From positions 1-64,000 of the forward strand of contig NZ_BMVR01000005.1 of the NCBI RefSeq assembly GCF_014650815.1: DNA of 64,000 bases, given 5' to 3'. Positions 52,223 through 60,327 of the stretch are shown in pieces (within the stretch, counting starts at the first letter, position 1; every line of letters begins with the position of its first letter). Both the position numbers and the translations under genes were made by a program. Source of the DNA: Streptomyces flavofungini. Lineage in GTDB: Bacteria; Actinomycetota; Actinomycetes; Streptomycetales; Streptomycetaceae. The notes beneath the pieces are model-generated. The model saw nothing but the letters and a program-made list of their open reading frames with translations, did not search any database and was not told where the DNA came from.

Positions 52223-52975
52223 ATGAGCAAGCGCGCGATACGCATACTCCTGATCGTCGTGGTGGTCCTCGGGGGCCTCTTCGTCGCGGCCGACCGGTTC
52301 GCGGTGTCCTTCGCGGAGAGCGAGGCGGCGGAGAAGATCAAGTCCCAGGAGGGCCTGAGCAGCACGCCCGACGTGTCCATCAAGGGCTTCCCGTTCCTCA
52401 CCCAGGTCCTGGGCGGCAAGCTCGACGACGTCGAGATCGGCATCAAGGACTACGACGCCAAGTCCGACGGCGACACCATCCGCATCGCCGACCTCAACGC
52501 CACCGCGCACGGCGTCGACTTCTCCAGCGACTACAGCTCCGCCACCGCCGACTCCGCCGCGGGCGTCGCCCGGATCTCCTACGACGAGCTCCTGAAGGCC
52601 GCCAAGGCCGAGCCGGTGAAGCTGCCGCTCGGCGCCACCGGCGAGGTCGTCGGCCTCTCCGACGGCGGCGACGGCAAGATCAAGGTCGAGGTCGAGGTCA
52701 GCAAGGGCGGCACGAAGCTCCCCGAGCCCGTGCACGTCCTGAGCTCCCTGAGCGTCGAGGGCGACACGATCAAGGTGCACGCCGACACCATCCCGGACAA
52801 CCTCGAAGTGCTCGGCGTGAAGATCCCGCTGCCCGAGGGCATGGCCCGCGACATCACCGACTTCGAGGAGAAGGTCACCGACCTGCCGGGCGGCATCAAG
52901 CTCGACACCGTGCAGGCGGCCCCGGACGGCGTGGACGTGGCCGTGAAGGGCGAGAACGTGGACCTGGTGTCCTGA
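52223..52975 (+). CDS. DUF2993 (LmeA-like) protein, shorter paralogue
   Basis: A 250-residue protein with an N-terminal membrane anchor or signal (residues 6-27) and a DUF2993 domain including VSIKGFPFLTQVLGGKLDDVEI, clearly paralogous to the protein at 38527-39750. It lacks the long acidic N-terminus and the middle insert of that protein. Probably exported and lipid-binding. It stands alone, upstream of the cysA leader region. Confidence 0.87.
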   Translation: MSKRAIRILLIVVVVLGGLFVAADRFAVSFAESEAAEKIKSQEGLSSTPDVSIKGFPFLTQVLGGKLDDVEIGIKDYDAKSDGDTIRIADLNATAHGVDFSSDYSSATADSAAGVARISYDELLKAAKAEPVKLPLGATGEVVGLSDGGDGKIKVEVEVSKGGTKLPEPVHVLSSLSVEGDTIKVHADTIPDNLEVLGVKIPLPEGMARDITDFEEKVTDLPGGIKLDTVQAAPDGVDVAVKGENVDLVS

Positions 52976-53159
52976 TCGGTTCCGGCTGACCGGCCCCCCG
53001 GCCGATAGTTGTCCGTAGTACGAGACGCGGGCGTCCGTCCCTCAGATGGTGGGCGGGCGCCCGTGCCGCGTCCGGGGCCCGGCGGATCCCGCGCGGCGGT
53101 GCGAAACCACACTCGTGTTCACATCTTGGACGAAAACGTCTCAGTATTCGACACGCCGG

Positions 53160-53188
53160 TGACACGGCTGCCCTACCGTCCCTACGAT
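53160..53188 (+). promoter_or_regulatory. Promoter of the cysA leader
   Basis: TGACAC (53160-53165) and TACGAT (53183-53188) are separated by 17 bp, giving a transcription start at about 53195, right at the ATG of the leader peptide. The leader mRNA would therefore be leaderless. Confidence 0.6.
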
Positions 53189-53195
53189 CGGACGC

Positions 53196-53276
53196 ATGCA
53201 CCGACAGGCGGACCTCACGAAGCGGCGGGCAGTGGACCTGTGCCGCGTCGCCGCCATGCTCTGTCGCACTTTCTGA
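53196..53276 (+). CDS. Cys-containing leader peptide upstream of cysA
   Basis: A 26-codon ORF ending in VDLCRVAAMLCRTF, with two Cys codons in its distal part. Short ORFs of this type (basic N-terminal half, then VDLxRxxxxLC) are known in streptomycetes and mycobacteria upstream of sulfur-assimilation genes and act as cysteine-responsive attenuators: ribosome stalling at Cys codons when charged tRNA-Cys is low opens the downstream genes. The ATG lies 7 nt after a TACGAT -10 element. The 209 bp between its stop and cysA hold GC-rich inverted repeats (for example CGGGA...TCCCG at 53279-53296). Cysteine control of cysA is inference. Confidence 0.75.
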   Translation: MHRQADLTKRRAVDLCRVAAMLCRTF

Positions 53277-53485
53277 ACGGGACCCCCGACTCCCGTGTTC
53301 CCCGGGCCTGTTGACCTCTTGACGGCCAACAGCGCCACCCGTGCCGTATGACCGGCGCCTCCCCGCGTACCCATACGCGCACGAACCGTGCAATCCGCGC
53401 GAACCGCGTGAACTGTGTGATCCAGGCCCCGCGAGTACCCGCACTTCCCCGCATCCCCGCCGTAACTGCCCCGGAGGAGAACAGC

Positions 53486-54331
53486 ATGAGCCGCAGCGAC
53501 GTCCTGGTAGACGCCGACTGGGTCGAGGCCCACATCGACGACCCGAAGGTCGTGCTCGTCGAGGTGGACGAGGACACCTCGGCGTACGACAAGAACCACA
53601 TCAAGAACGCCGTCCGGATCGACTGGACCAAGGACCTCCAGGACCCGGTCCGCCGCGACTTCATCGACCAGGAGGGCTTCGAGAAGCTGCTCTCCGCCAA
53701 GGGCATCGCGAACGACTCCACCGTCGTCCTCTACGGCGGCAACAACAACTGGTTCGCCTCCTACGCCTTCTGGTACTTCAAGCTCTACGGCCACCAGGAC
53801 GTGAAGCTCCTCGACGGCGGCCGCAAGAAGTGGGAGCTGGACTCCCGCGACCTGGTCGACGGCGCGCAGGTCCCCAGCCGCCCCGCCACCGACTACAAGG
53901 CCAAGGCCCAGGACACCTCCATCCGCGCCTTCCGTGACGACGTCGTCGCCGCCATCGGCGCGAAGAACCTCGTCGACGTCCGCTCGCCCGACGAGTTCTC
54001 CGGCAAGCTGCTGGCCCCGGCGCACCTCCCGCAGGAGCAGTCGCAGCGCCCCGGCCACGTGCCGAGCGCCCGCAACATCCCGTGGTCGAAGAACGCCAAC
54101 GACGACGGCACCTTCAAGTCCGACGACGAGCTCAAGGCCCTCTACGAGGACGAGCAGGTCGACCTCGCGAAGGACACCATCGCGTACTGCCGCATCGGTG
54201 AGCGCTCGGCCCTGACCTGGTTCGTCCTGCACGAGCTGCTCGGCCAGGAGAACGTCAAGAACTACGACGGCTCCTGGACCGAGTACGGCTCCCTCGTGGG
54301 CGTACCGATCGAGCTCGGCGCCAACAAGTAA
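53486..54331 (+). CDS. cysA: Thiosulfate sulfurtransferase (rhodanese) CysA
   Basis: A 281-residue rhodanese with two tandem domains. The inactive N-terminal domain has YDKNHIKNAVRIDW; the C-terminal domain carries the catalytic Cys in AYCRIGERSALTWF, a CRxGx(R/T)S loop typical of thiosulfate sulfurtransferases. It transfers sulfane sulfur from thiosulfate to an acceptor. Nothing here indicates export. The ATG at 53486 has GGAGGAGA 6 nt upstream. It is followed 75 bp later by DUF1416, its usual partner in actinobacteria. The name CysA follows actinobacterial usage and is not the sulfate ABC ATPase. Confidence 0.92.
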   Translation: MSRSDVLVDADWVEAHIDDPKVVLVEVDEDTSAYDKNHIKNAVRIDWTKDLQDPVRRDFIDQEGFEKLLSAKGIANDSTVVLYGGNNNWFASYAFWYFKLYGHQDVKLLDGGRKKWELDSRDLVDGAQVPSRPATDYKAKAQDTSIRAFRDDVVAAIGAKNLVDVRSPDEFSGKLLAPAHLPQEQSQRPGHVPSARNIPWSKNANDDGTFKSDDELKALYEDEQVDLAKDTIAYCRIGERSALTWFVLHELLGQENVKNYDGSWTEYGSLVGVPIELGANK

Positions 54332-54406
54332 CCCGCGACCGACCCTTCCCCCCCTCTTCGTAGGACCTCTCTTCGCAGGACCTCGTAGGACTTCATAGGA
54401 GCGCAC

Positions 54407-54694
54407 ATGTGTGGAGCCAAGGCCGGTGGCCCTGACGCCTCGACGATCAAGCCCGGTGAGACCACCATCCAGGGCCAGGTGACCCGCGACGGCGAGCCCG
54501 TCACCGGTTACGTCCGGCTGCTGGACTCGACCGGCGAATTCACCGCGGAGGTGCCCACCTCCGCCACGGGCCAGTTCCGCTTCTACGCGGCCGAGGGCAC
54601 GTGGACCGTACGGGCGCTGGTCCCGGGCGGCTCGGCGGACCGCACGGTCGTCGCGCAGACGGGCGGCCTCGCGGAGGTCGCGATCGCCGTCTGA
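54407..54694 (+). CDS. DUF1416 protein
   Basis: A 95-residue beta-rich protein starting MCGAKAGGPD. The rest resembles a carboxypeptidase-regulatory-like beta sandwich (TIQGQVTRDGEPVTGYVRLLD ... GQFRFYAAEGTWTVRALVPGG). Genes of this family almost always follow the rhodanese cysA in actinobacteria, implying a shared role in sulfur transfer; the N-terminal Cys is a candidate sulfur acceptor (inference). Confidence 0.9.
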   Translation: MCGAKAGGPDASTIKPGETTIQGQVTRDGEPVTGYVRLLDSTGEFTAEVPTSATGQFRFYAAEGTWTVRALVPGGSADRTVVAQTGGLAEVAIAV

Positions 54695-54711
54695 CGGCGG
54701 AGACGGGCCGG

Positions 54712-54757
54712 AGGGCCGCACCCCGGGGGTTGGACGCCACTGGAGGGGTGCGGCCCT
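54712..54757. terminator. Terminator after the cysA operon
   Basis: AGGGCCGCACCCC (54712-54724) pairs with GGGGTGCGGCCCT (54745-54757), followed by TCGGTTCT. Confidence 0.8.
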
Positions 54758-54776
54758 TCGGTTCTACGCTGGAGAC

Positions 54777-55034
54777 ATGTACGCGCGACGGCGCCATGTG
54801 TACTTCGCCATGATGGGCACCTGCCTGCTCCTGTTCGTCCTGGCCTGGGGCGTCGTGCGGCTCTGGTCGATCCCTGTCGCCGTCGGCATGTGCGTCGTGG
54901 CGATGGTCATCCCGCCGGTCGCCGCCATGGCCGCCAACCGGCGCGGTCCCGAGGACCGCTGGTGGGACGACCCCTCGGGGGACCCGAAGTCCGACGAGTG
55001 GTGGGACGAGCTGGACGGCAGGCACCGCCGCTAG
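54777..55034 (+). CDS. DUF3099 small membrane protein
   Basis: An 85-residue protein with two transmembrane helices (about 8-28 and 30-50) and a Trp/Asp-rich cytoplasmic tail (DRWWDDPSGDPKSDEWWDEL) typical of DUF3099. TACGCT at 54765-54770 lies 6 nt before the ATG with no room for a ribosome-binding site, so the mRNA is probably leaderless. The function is unknown. Confidence 0.85.
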   Translation: MYARRRHVYFAMMGTCLLLFVLAWGVVRLWSIPVAVGMCVVAMVIPPVAAMAANRRGPEDRWWDDPSGDPKSDEWWDELDGRHRR

Positions 55035-55130
55035 CCGGGTGGCCCACCTCGGCGGGAGCGGGCGGCGTGGCCCGACTAGAGTGGGACCCGGCTCTGTACC
55101 GCCCTACATACCGCTCACCAAGGAGCTTCC

Positions 55131-55232
55131 GTGCTTGAGGCCTTCTTCTCCGCCCTCCTTGTCCTGGTCTGCGTCGGCGTCCTCGCCTTCGCCGGCCTGA
55201 CCGTGAAGAAGCTGTACCAGGGCCAGCGCTGA
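55131..55232 (+). CDS. 33-residue single-pass membrane peptide
   Basis: A GTG-started ORF with AAGGAGCTTCC immediately upstream, an excellent ribosome-binding site. It encodes a short hydrophobic helix (residues 5-25, AFFSALLVLVCVGVLAFAGL) and a basic C-terminal tail (TVKKLYQGQR), so it should insert N-out/C-in or the reverse as a single-pass peptide. It ends 34 bp before the nitrobindin-like gene and probably shares its transcript. Small membrane peptides like this are conserved in streptomycetes, but I know no function. Confidence 0.72.
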   Translation: MLEAFFSALLVLVCVGVLAFAGLTVKKLYQGQR

Positions 55233-55266
55233 CCGCACCCCCCACCGAGAGACTCCTGAGCACCCC

Positions 55267-55839
55267 ATGATCGAGATCCCGTCCGACCTGCACCGCGACC
55301 TCGTCCCCCTCGCCTGGCTCCTGGGCAACTGGGCCGGCGCGGGCGTCACCGACTTCCCCGGCTCCGCGAAGGCGAATTTCGGCCAGGAAGTCTCCTTCTC
55401 GCACGACGGGCGGGACTTCCTGGAGTACCACTCGCACAGCTGGGTGCTCGACGCCGACGGCAACAAGGTGCAGCCCCTGGAGTCGGAGTCCGGCTTCTGG
55501 CGCATCGACAAGGACCGCAAGGTCGAGGTCGTGATGGTCCGTGACGACGGCGTCGTCGAGGTCTGGTACGGCGAGCTGGCCGACCAGAAGCCGCAGATCG
55601 ACCTGGCCACCGACGCCGTGGCCCGCACCGCCGCCTCCGGCCCGTACAGCGGCGGCAAGCGCCTCTACGGCTATGTGAAGGGCGACCTGATGTGGGTCGG
55701 CGAGAAGCAGACCCCCGAGGTGCCGCTGCGGCCGTACATGTCCGGGCAGCTCAAGAAGGTCGTCTCGCCCGAGGACGTCGCCGAGATGGCACGCAACCTG
55801 GGCGACCTGCCCGACGACGGGATCGCCTTCTTCAAGTAG
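55267..55839 (+). CDS. Nitrobindin-like (FABP family, DUF1794) protein
   Basis: A 190-residue beta-barrel protein. LAWLLGNWAGAGV is the GxWxGxG motif of the nitrobindin/FABP-like family, and QEVSFSHDGRDFLEYHSHSW and ESGFWRI are conserved strands. Members of this family bind heme in some organisms, where a His near the C-terminus ligates iron; I do not see an obvious equivalent His at the C-terminal end here, so heme binding is uncertain. It precedes nur by 16 bp. Confidence 0.87.
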   Translation: MIEIPSDLHRDLVPLAWLLGNWAGAGVTDFPGSAKANFGQEVSFSHDGRDFLEYHSHSWVLDADGNKVQPLESESGFWRIDKDRKVEVVMVRDDGVVEVWYGELADQKPQIDLATDAVARTAASGPYSGGKRLYGYVKGDLMWVGEKQTPEVPLRPYMSGQLKKVVSPEDVAEMARNLGDLPDDGIAFFK

Positions 55840-55842
55840 GCC

Positions 55843-55858
55843 TAGACTTCGGGGTGTG
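55843..55858 (+). promoter_or_regulatory. Leaderless promoter of nur
   Basis: TAGACT (55843-55848) lies 7 nt before the GTG at 55856, and only 16 bp separate the previous stop from this start. No ribosome-binding site precedes the GTG, so transcription from here would make a leaderless nur mRNA. Confidence 0.55.
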
Positions 55859-56311
55859 GTGAGCACCGACTCCGACTGGAAGAGCGACCTGCGGCAGCGC
55901 GGATACCGCCTGACGCCGCAGCGCCAGCTCGTGCTCGAAGCCGTGGACACACTGGAGCACGCGACCCCCGACGACATCCTCTCCGAGGTCCGCAGGACGG
56001 CGTCGGGGATCAACATCTCCACCGTCTACCGCACCCTGGAGCTCCTGGAGGAGCTGGGCCTGGTCAGCCACGCCCACCTCGGCCACGGCGCCCCCACGTA
56101 CCACCTCGCGGACCGCCACCACCACATCCACCTGGTGTGCCGGGACTGTACGCACGTCATCGAGGCCGACCTGGACGTGGCCGCGGAGTTCACCGCGAAG
56201 CTGCGGGGGATGTTCGGGTTCGAGACGGACATGAAGCACTTCGCGATCTTCGGGCGCTGCGAGCGGTGTGCGGCGGCTGCCGCCGAGGGTGCCGAGCCCG
56301 TTTCGGAATAG
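55856..56311 (+). CDS. nur: Fur-family nickel regulator Nur
   Basis: A 151-residue Fur-family repressor. The winged helix has GYRLTPQRQLVLEAV and NISTVYRTLELLEELGLV. The dimerisation domain has the His cluster RHHHIHLVCRDC, a CxxC that would bind structural zinc together with CERC near the C-terminus, and downstream metal ligands. By synteny with S. coelicolor (SCO4180, from memory) it is Nur, which represses nickel uptake and the iron superoxide dismutase sodF when Ni is bound. On sequence alone Fur, Zur and Nur are hard to separate. Two adjacent GTG codons could start it. Confidence 0.85.
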   Translation: MVSTDSDWKSDLRQRGYRLTPQRQLVLEAVDTLEHATPDDILSEVRRTASGINISTVYRTLELLEELGLVSHAHLGHGAPTYHLADRHHHIHLVCRDCTHVIEADLDVAAEFTAKLRGMFGFETDMKHFAIFGRCERCAAAAAEGAEPVSE

Positions 56312-56368
56312 GCCCTAGCGGGGCCGCGGAATAAGCGTGCCGGTCCTCGGGTCGTAGTCTTTGTGAAC

Positions 56369-57334
56369 ATGAAGAGCCCCCTGCTGTCGCTGCCCGGCGC
56401 CGTCCCCGCCGAGGGCGTGGACGAAGGCGTCGCCGCCCACTACGGCGACCTGTTCCGCGAGCAGCGTGCCCTCGCCGACGGCACCGGATTCGTCGACCTC
56501 TCCCACCGCGGCGTCGTCACCGTCACCGGCGCCGACCGGCTGAGCTGGCTGCACCTGCTGCTCACCCAGCACGTCAGCGACCTCCCGGCGAACCAGGCCA
56601 CGGAAGCCCTGATCCTCTCCGCCAACGGGCACATCGAGCACGCCCTGTACCTCGTCGACGACGGCGAGACGATGTGGGCGCACGTCGAGCCCGGTACGCA
56701 GGACGCGCTCATCGCGTACCTGGAGAGCATGAAGTTCTTCTACCGCGTCGAGGTCGCCGACCGCACCGCCGACTTCGCCGTCGTGCACCTGCCCGCCGGG
56801 TCCATCGCCGCCGTCCCCGACGGCGCCGCCGTGCGCGAGACCGCGTACGGCCGGGACGTCTTCCTGCCCCGCGCCGAGCTCTCCGCCTACGCCGACGGGC
56901 ACGGGCCCGTCGCCGGGCTCCTCGCCTACGAGGCCCTGCGCGTCGAGCACCATCGGCCGCGGCTCGCCTTCGAGACCGACCACCGCACCATCCCCCACGA
57001 GCTGGGGTGGATCGGGACCGCCGTCCACCTCCAGAAGGGGTGCTACCGCGGGCAGGAGACCGTTGCCCGCGTCCAGAACCTCGGCAAGCCGCCGCGGCGC
57101 CTCGTCTTCCTCCACCTCGACGGCAGCGAGGTGCACCTGCCGGTGCACGGTACGCCCCTCCACCTGGCCTCGGACGGGCCCGAAGGCCGCAAGCTCGGCT
57201 TCATCACGACGTCCGTACGCCACCACGAGCTGGGGCCCATCGCCCTTGCCCTGATCAAGCGGAACGTCCCCCTGGACGCGGAGCTGGTGGCCGGCACGAC
57301 GGCTGCCGCGCAGGAGCCGGTGGTCGCCCCCTGA
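56369..57334 (+). CDS. ygfZ: YgfZ/GcvT-like folate-binding protein
   Basis: A 321-residue protein of the YgfZ family, related to glycine-cleavage T-protein. The signature KGCYRGQETVARVQNLGKPPR (K-G-C-Y-x-G-Q-E) is intact with its reactive Cys. YgfZ uses a folate to help assemble or repair Fe-S clusters. The ATG at 56369 is used; a GTG two codons upstream is possible, and there is no ribosome-binding site, suggesting a near-leaderless start from the TAGTCT at 56355. Confidence 0.9.
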   Translation: MKSPLLSLPGAVPAEGVDEGVAAHYGDLFREQRALADGTGFVDLSHRGVVTVTGADRLSWLHLLLTQHVSDLPANQATEALILSANGHIEHALYLVDDGETMWAHVEPGTQDALIAYLESMKFFYRVEVADRTADFAVVHLPAGSIAAVPDGAAVRETAYGRDVFLPRAELSAYADGHGPVAGLLAYEALRVEHHRPRLAFETDHRTIPHELGWIGTAVHLQKGCYRGQETVARVQNLGKPPRRLVFLHLDGSEVHLPVHGTPLHLASDGPEGRKLGFITTSVRHHELGPIALALIKRNVPLDAELVAGTTAAAQEPVVAP

Positions 57335-57358
57335 CCCCGGGGCCCGGGTAGCCGGGGG

Positions 57359-57463
57359 CCACCCCCGATCGGCGCTCCGCGCCTCGTCCTCAAACGCCGG
57401 ACAGGCTGAAAGATCCAGCCTGTCCGGCGTTTGAGGACGAGGCCGCAGGCCGATCGGGGGTGG
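57359..57463. repeat. Nested palindromic Streptomyces repeat
   Basis: Inner arms of 27 bp (57382-57408 and 57416-57442) are perfect reverse complements around AAAGATC and contain CGCCGGACAGGCTG, the familiar dispersed streptomycete palindrome. Outer 15-bp arms (57359-57373 and 57449-57463) are also perfect, separated by unpaired 8- and 6-bp segments. It lies between convergent ygfZ and dtd and would act as a bidirectional terminator. Confidence 0.88.
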
Positions 57464-57468
57464 ACTGT

Positions 57469-57490
57469 CCCACCCGCACGGGACACCCAC
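57469..57490. repeat. Dispersed 22-bp repeat, copy B
   Basis: Matches 43901-43922 with one difference (CCCACCCGCACGGGACACCC and 2 more bp). It abuts the large palindrome and may be part of the same composite element. Confidence 0.6.
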
Positions 57491-57564
57491 CCCCGGTCCC
57501 GGGGCGGAGCCCCGGTTTCGGGAAGGGGTGGGCTTGGGGAGCCCCCGGCAGGGCTGGCCCCGGG

Positions 57565-57990
57565 TCACATGTCCAGGAGCACCGTGAAGGGGCCGTCGTT
57601 GGTGAGGCCCACCCGCATCTGGGCGCCGAACCGGCCCGTGGCGACGGTGGCGCCGAGGCCGCGGAGCTGGGCGACGACCTCGTCGACCAGGGGCTCGGCG
57701 ACCTCGCCGGGCGCGGCCGCGTTCCACGTGGGCCGACGCCCCTTGCGGGCGTCGCCGTAGAGAGTGAACTGGCTGATGACGAGGAGCGGCGCGTCGACGT
57801 CCGAGCAGGACTTCTCGTCCTGCAGGATCCGCAAGGACCAGAGCTTGCGGGCGAGTTGAGCGGCCTTCGCGGCGGTGTCGTCATGCGTGACACCCACCAG
57901 CACGCACAGTCCTTCCCCGACGACCTCCCCGACCGTCTCCCCGTCCACGACGACACTCGCGCCGTCCACCCTCTGCACCACCGCACGCAT
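57565..57990 (-). CDS. dtd: D-aminoacyl-tRNA deacylase Dtd
   Basis: A 141-residue enzyme that removes D-amino acids from mischarged tRNAs. The family start MRAVVQRV, the catalytic-loop [18 protein letters not shown] (the S-Q-x-x-L motif) and the cross-subunit motif [16 protein letters not shown] (N-x-G-P-V/F-T) are present. The ATG at 57990 was chosen because it gives the exact family N-terminus; longer frames are unsupported. Confidence 0.93.
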   Translation of the reverse strand: MRAVVQRVDGASVVVDGETVGEVVGEGLCVLVGVTHDDTAAKAAQLARKLWSLRILQDEKSCSDVDAPLLVISQFTLYGDARKGRRPTWNAAAPGEVAEPLVDEVVAQLRGLGATVATGRFGAQMRVGLTNDGPFTVLLDM

Positions 57991-58148
57991 GCGGACCATC
58001 ATGCCCTGCCCGTACGCGCCGTCCGTGCGCCGGTCCAGAACCCCCCATCCGGGGCCGATTGGGGGCACTCATGCACAGAGCGACCACTCGGGGTGGCACG
58101 ATGCTCACACGCGGTGTACCGCGCCGGCTGAGGGGACGGTAGAGCCAC

Positions 58149-58892
58149 ATGAGCACACCCAGTACGCCCAGTACGCCTTGGTCGCCCGGGGCGAGACATA
58201 CAGGCGGGACGGCAGGGACGGGCAGGACAGCAGGGATGGCCGGGACGACAGGCATGGCCGGGACGGCCGAGGCCGGTGGGGTGGGCGGCGCGGCCGGTGC
58301 GGCGGGCATCGGCGGCACGCACGTCCCCCGCGCCCCCGTCCAGCGCACCGACAGCCCGCTCCTGCCCGATGTACCGGCGCACGATCTGACGGCCCTGCGC
58401 CTGCCGGAGCTGCGTGAGCTGCGCCGCTCGACGCAGCAGGACGAGGCGGATCTGAGCTACGTGCGGCGGCTGCTGCAGGGCCGTATCGACATCCTGCGGG
58501 CGGAGACCGCGCGCCGGGTCCCGCGGCCGGGCGGCCGGGACGCGGGGACCGCTGCCGGGGCGGAGTCGCCGTTGGTGGTGGACCGGCTCCCGGAGATCCT
58601 CACGGACGGCCCGGCCCGGCACCGCTCGTCGGCCCGCCATGTGACGCTGGGCACGCCGCACAGCGAGGAGTACCGACGCCTTGCCGCGGAGATGCTCGCC
58701 GACGTCGAGCTGTCCGACCTGGTGGCCCGCACGGACGAGGAGCTGCACGCGGCGATGGGCCGTCTCGTCCGTTATGAACAGCAGGTTTCCCGGCGCCGTC
58801 AGGAGATGCAGCGGACGACGGACGATTGCAGCGCGGAGATCGCCCGCAGGTACCGTGAGGGAGAAGCACAAGTAGACGACCTGCTCGCGTGA
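58149..58892 (+). CDS. rsiG: Anti-sigma factor RsiG (AmfC)
   Basis: A 247-residue protein, mostly a Gly/Ala/Thr-rich disordered N-terminus followed by two long helices that form an antiparallel coiled coil. Each helix carries one exact copy of the cyclic-di-GMP-binding signature E-x3-S-x2-R-x3-Q-x3-D: EADLSYVRRLLQGRID and EQQVSRRRQEMQRTTD. RsiG binds c-di-GMP with these motifs and then holds the sporulation sigma factor WhiG inactive until development; the older name is amfC. whiG is not in this window. Start ATG 58149; the preceding GAGGGGACGG may serve as ribosome-binding site. Confidence 0.93.
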   Translation: MSTPSTPSTPWSPGARHTGGTAGTGRTAGMAGTTGMAGTAEAGGVGGAAGAAGIGGTHVPRAPVQRTDSPLLPDVPAHDLTALRLPELRELRRSTQQDEADLSYVRRLLQGRIDILRAETARRVPRPGGRDAGTAAGAESPLVVDRLPEILTDGPARHRSSARHVTLGTPHSEEYRRLAAEMLADVELSDLVARTDEELHAAMGRLVRYEQQVSRRRQEMQRTTDDCSAEIARRYREGEAQVDDLLA

Positions 58893-59111
58893 CCCTGCCG
58901 GCCCCGGTGGGCGCCGCCGCCCCGTCGGGCCCGGTGACCCCGTAGGGCCCGGTGGCCGCCGTCAGCCGTGATCCCGGTGGACGTCCGCGCGCGGCGCCCG
59001 CCGAGATCCCCGTGATCCGGTGGCAGCCGTGTCCGGGACGGCCGCCGTGATCCACCTGATCCGGCGCCCCGCGGGCGGTCCGTCGCACCGCCCGCACCCG
59101 GAAGGCCGAAG

Positions 59112-60095
59112 ATGCCGAAGACGACGCTGCCGTCCGCCGCCACCAGTTCCCCCGTCATACCCCCGGTCCTCGCCGAGGTCGTCCGGTCGGGCTTCGTCGA
59201 GGGCCACCATCGGGGCAGCCTGGTGCTGCTCGGGGCCGACGGCGACGTACAGCTCGCGCTCGGCGATGTGACGGCCCCCGTCTTCCCGCGCTCCACGAAC
59301 AAGCCGATGCAGGCCGCGGCGGTGCTGCGGGCCGGGCTCGACCTGTCCGGCGAGCGCCTGGCCCTGGCTGCGGCCAGCCACTCCGGGGAAACGTTCCACC
59401 GGGATCTCGTGCTGAAGATGCTGGCCGAGCACGGCCTGACCCCGGCCGAGCTGCAGTGCCCCGCCGATCTGCCGCTGGACCCCGAGGAGGCCGAGACGTA
59501 CCTGGCCGCCGGCGCCGTCCGCGACCGGGTCACGATGAACTGCTCCGGCAAGCATGCCGCCATGCTCGCCGCCTGCGCCCTGAACGGCTGGCCCAAGGAG
59601 AGCTACCTCGACCCCGAGCACCCCCTCCAGCGTCTCGTCCACGACGGCATCGAGGCGGCCGCGGGCGAGGCCGTCGCAGCCGTCGGCACCGACGGCTGCG
59701 GCGCGCCCCTGATGGCCATCTCCCTGACCGGCCTCGCCCGCGCCTACCGGCACTTCGTCCTCGCCCCGCAGGACAGCCCCGAGGGCCGGGTCGCGGACGC
59801 CATGCGGGCCCACCCCGAGTACGTCGCCGGGACGCGCCGCCCCGACACCTGGCTGATGCGGGAGGTGCCCGGCACGCTGTCGAAGATGGGCGCCGAGGCC
59901 GTCCAGGCGGTCGCCCTCCCCGACGGCCGGGCCCTCGCCTTCAAGATCGACGACGGCTCGACGCGGGTCCTCGGCCCGGTCCTGGCCCGCGCCCTGCGCC
60001 TGCTCGGCACCGACGCCCCGATCCTGGACCGGATCGGCAGGGCGCCGCTGCTCGGGGCGGGGCGTGAGGTGGGGGAGATCCGGGCGACGATCTGA
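59112..60095 (+). CDS. Asparaginase II (Rhizobium-type)
   Basis: A 327-residue asparaginase of the Rhizobium etli AnsA-like family. Conserved elements include FPRSTNKPMQAAAVLRAG, AAASHSGETFHRDL, TMNCSGKHAAMLAACALNGWP with its invariant Cys-Ser-Gly-Lys-His, and GTDGCGAPLMAISLTGLARAY. It hydrolyses L-asparagine to aspartate and ammonia. It is independently transcribed and followed by the terminator at 60161-60196. Confidence 0.9.
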   Translation: MPKTTLPSAATSSPVIPPVLAEVVRSGFVEGHHRGSLVLLGADGDVQLALGDVTAPVFPRSTNKPMQAAAVLRAGLDLSGERLALAAASHSGETFHRDLVLKMLAEHGLTPAELQCPADLPLDPEEAETYLAAGAVRDRVTMNCSGKHAAMLAACALNGWPKESYLDPEHPLQRLVHDGIEAAAGEAVAAVGTDGCGAPLMAISLTGLARAYRHFVLAPQDSPEGRVADAMRAHPEYVAGTRRPDTWLMREVPGTLSKMGAEAVQAVALPDGRALAFKIDDGSTRVLGPVLARALRLLGTDAPILDRIGRAPLLGAGREVGEIRATI

Positions 60096-60160
60096 GGCCG
60101 GGCGGGGTCCCCCCCCCGTACCCGACTCTCATCGCGCTGATCTCAGCACTGCGAACGTTC

Positions 60161-60196
60161 CGACGGGGTGGCCCACGGGTGTGGGCCACCCCGTCG
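60161..60196. terminator. Terminator after the asparaginase gene
   Basis: Perfect 16-bp stem (60161-60176 with 60181-60196) and GGGT loop. Confidence 0.9.
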
Positions 60197-60327
60197 CTTC
60201 ATCGGGGTCCGGGCCTGGCGTTGGCGGGGCCTTGGGCGGCCCGTGCCCCGGGTCGGACGACTGACCGAACTCCCGGCTCCCCTCCGGATGAGAGCTCGGT
60301 CAGCCCGACTGGGTCAGTCCGGCCGGG

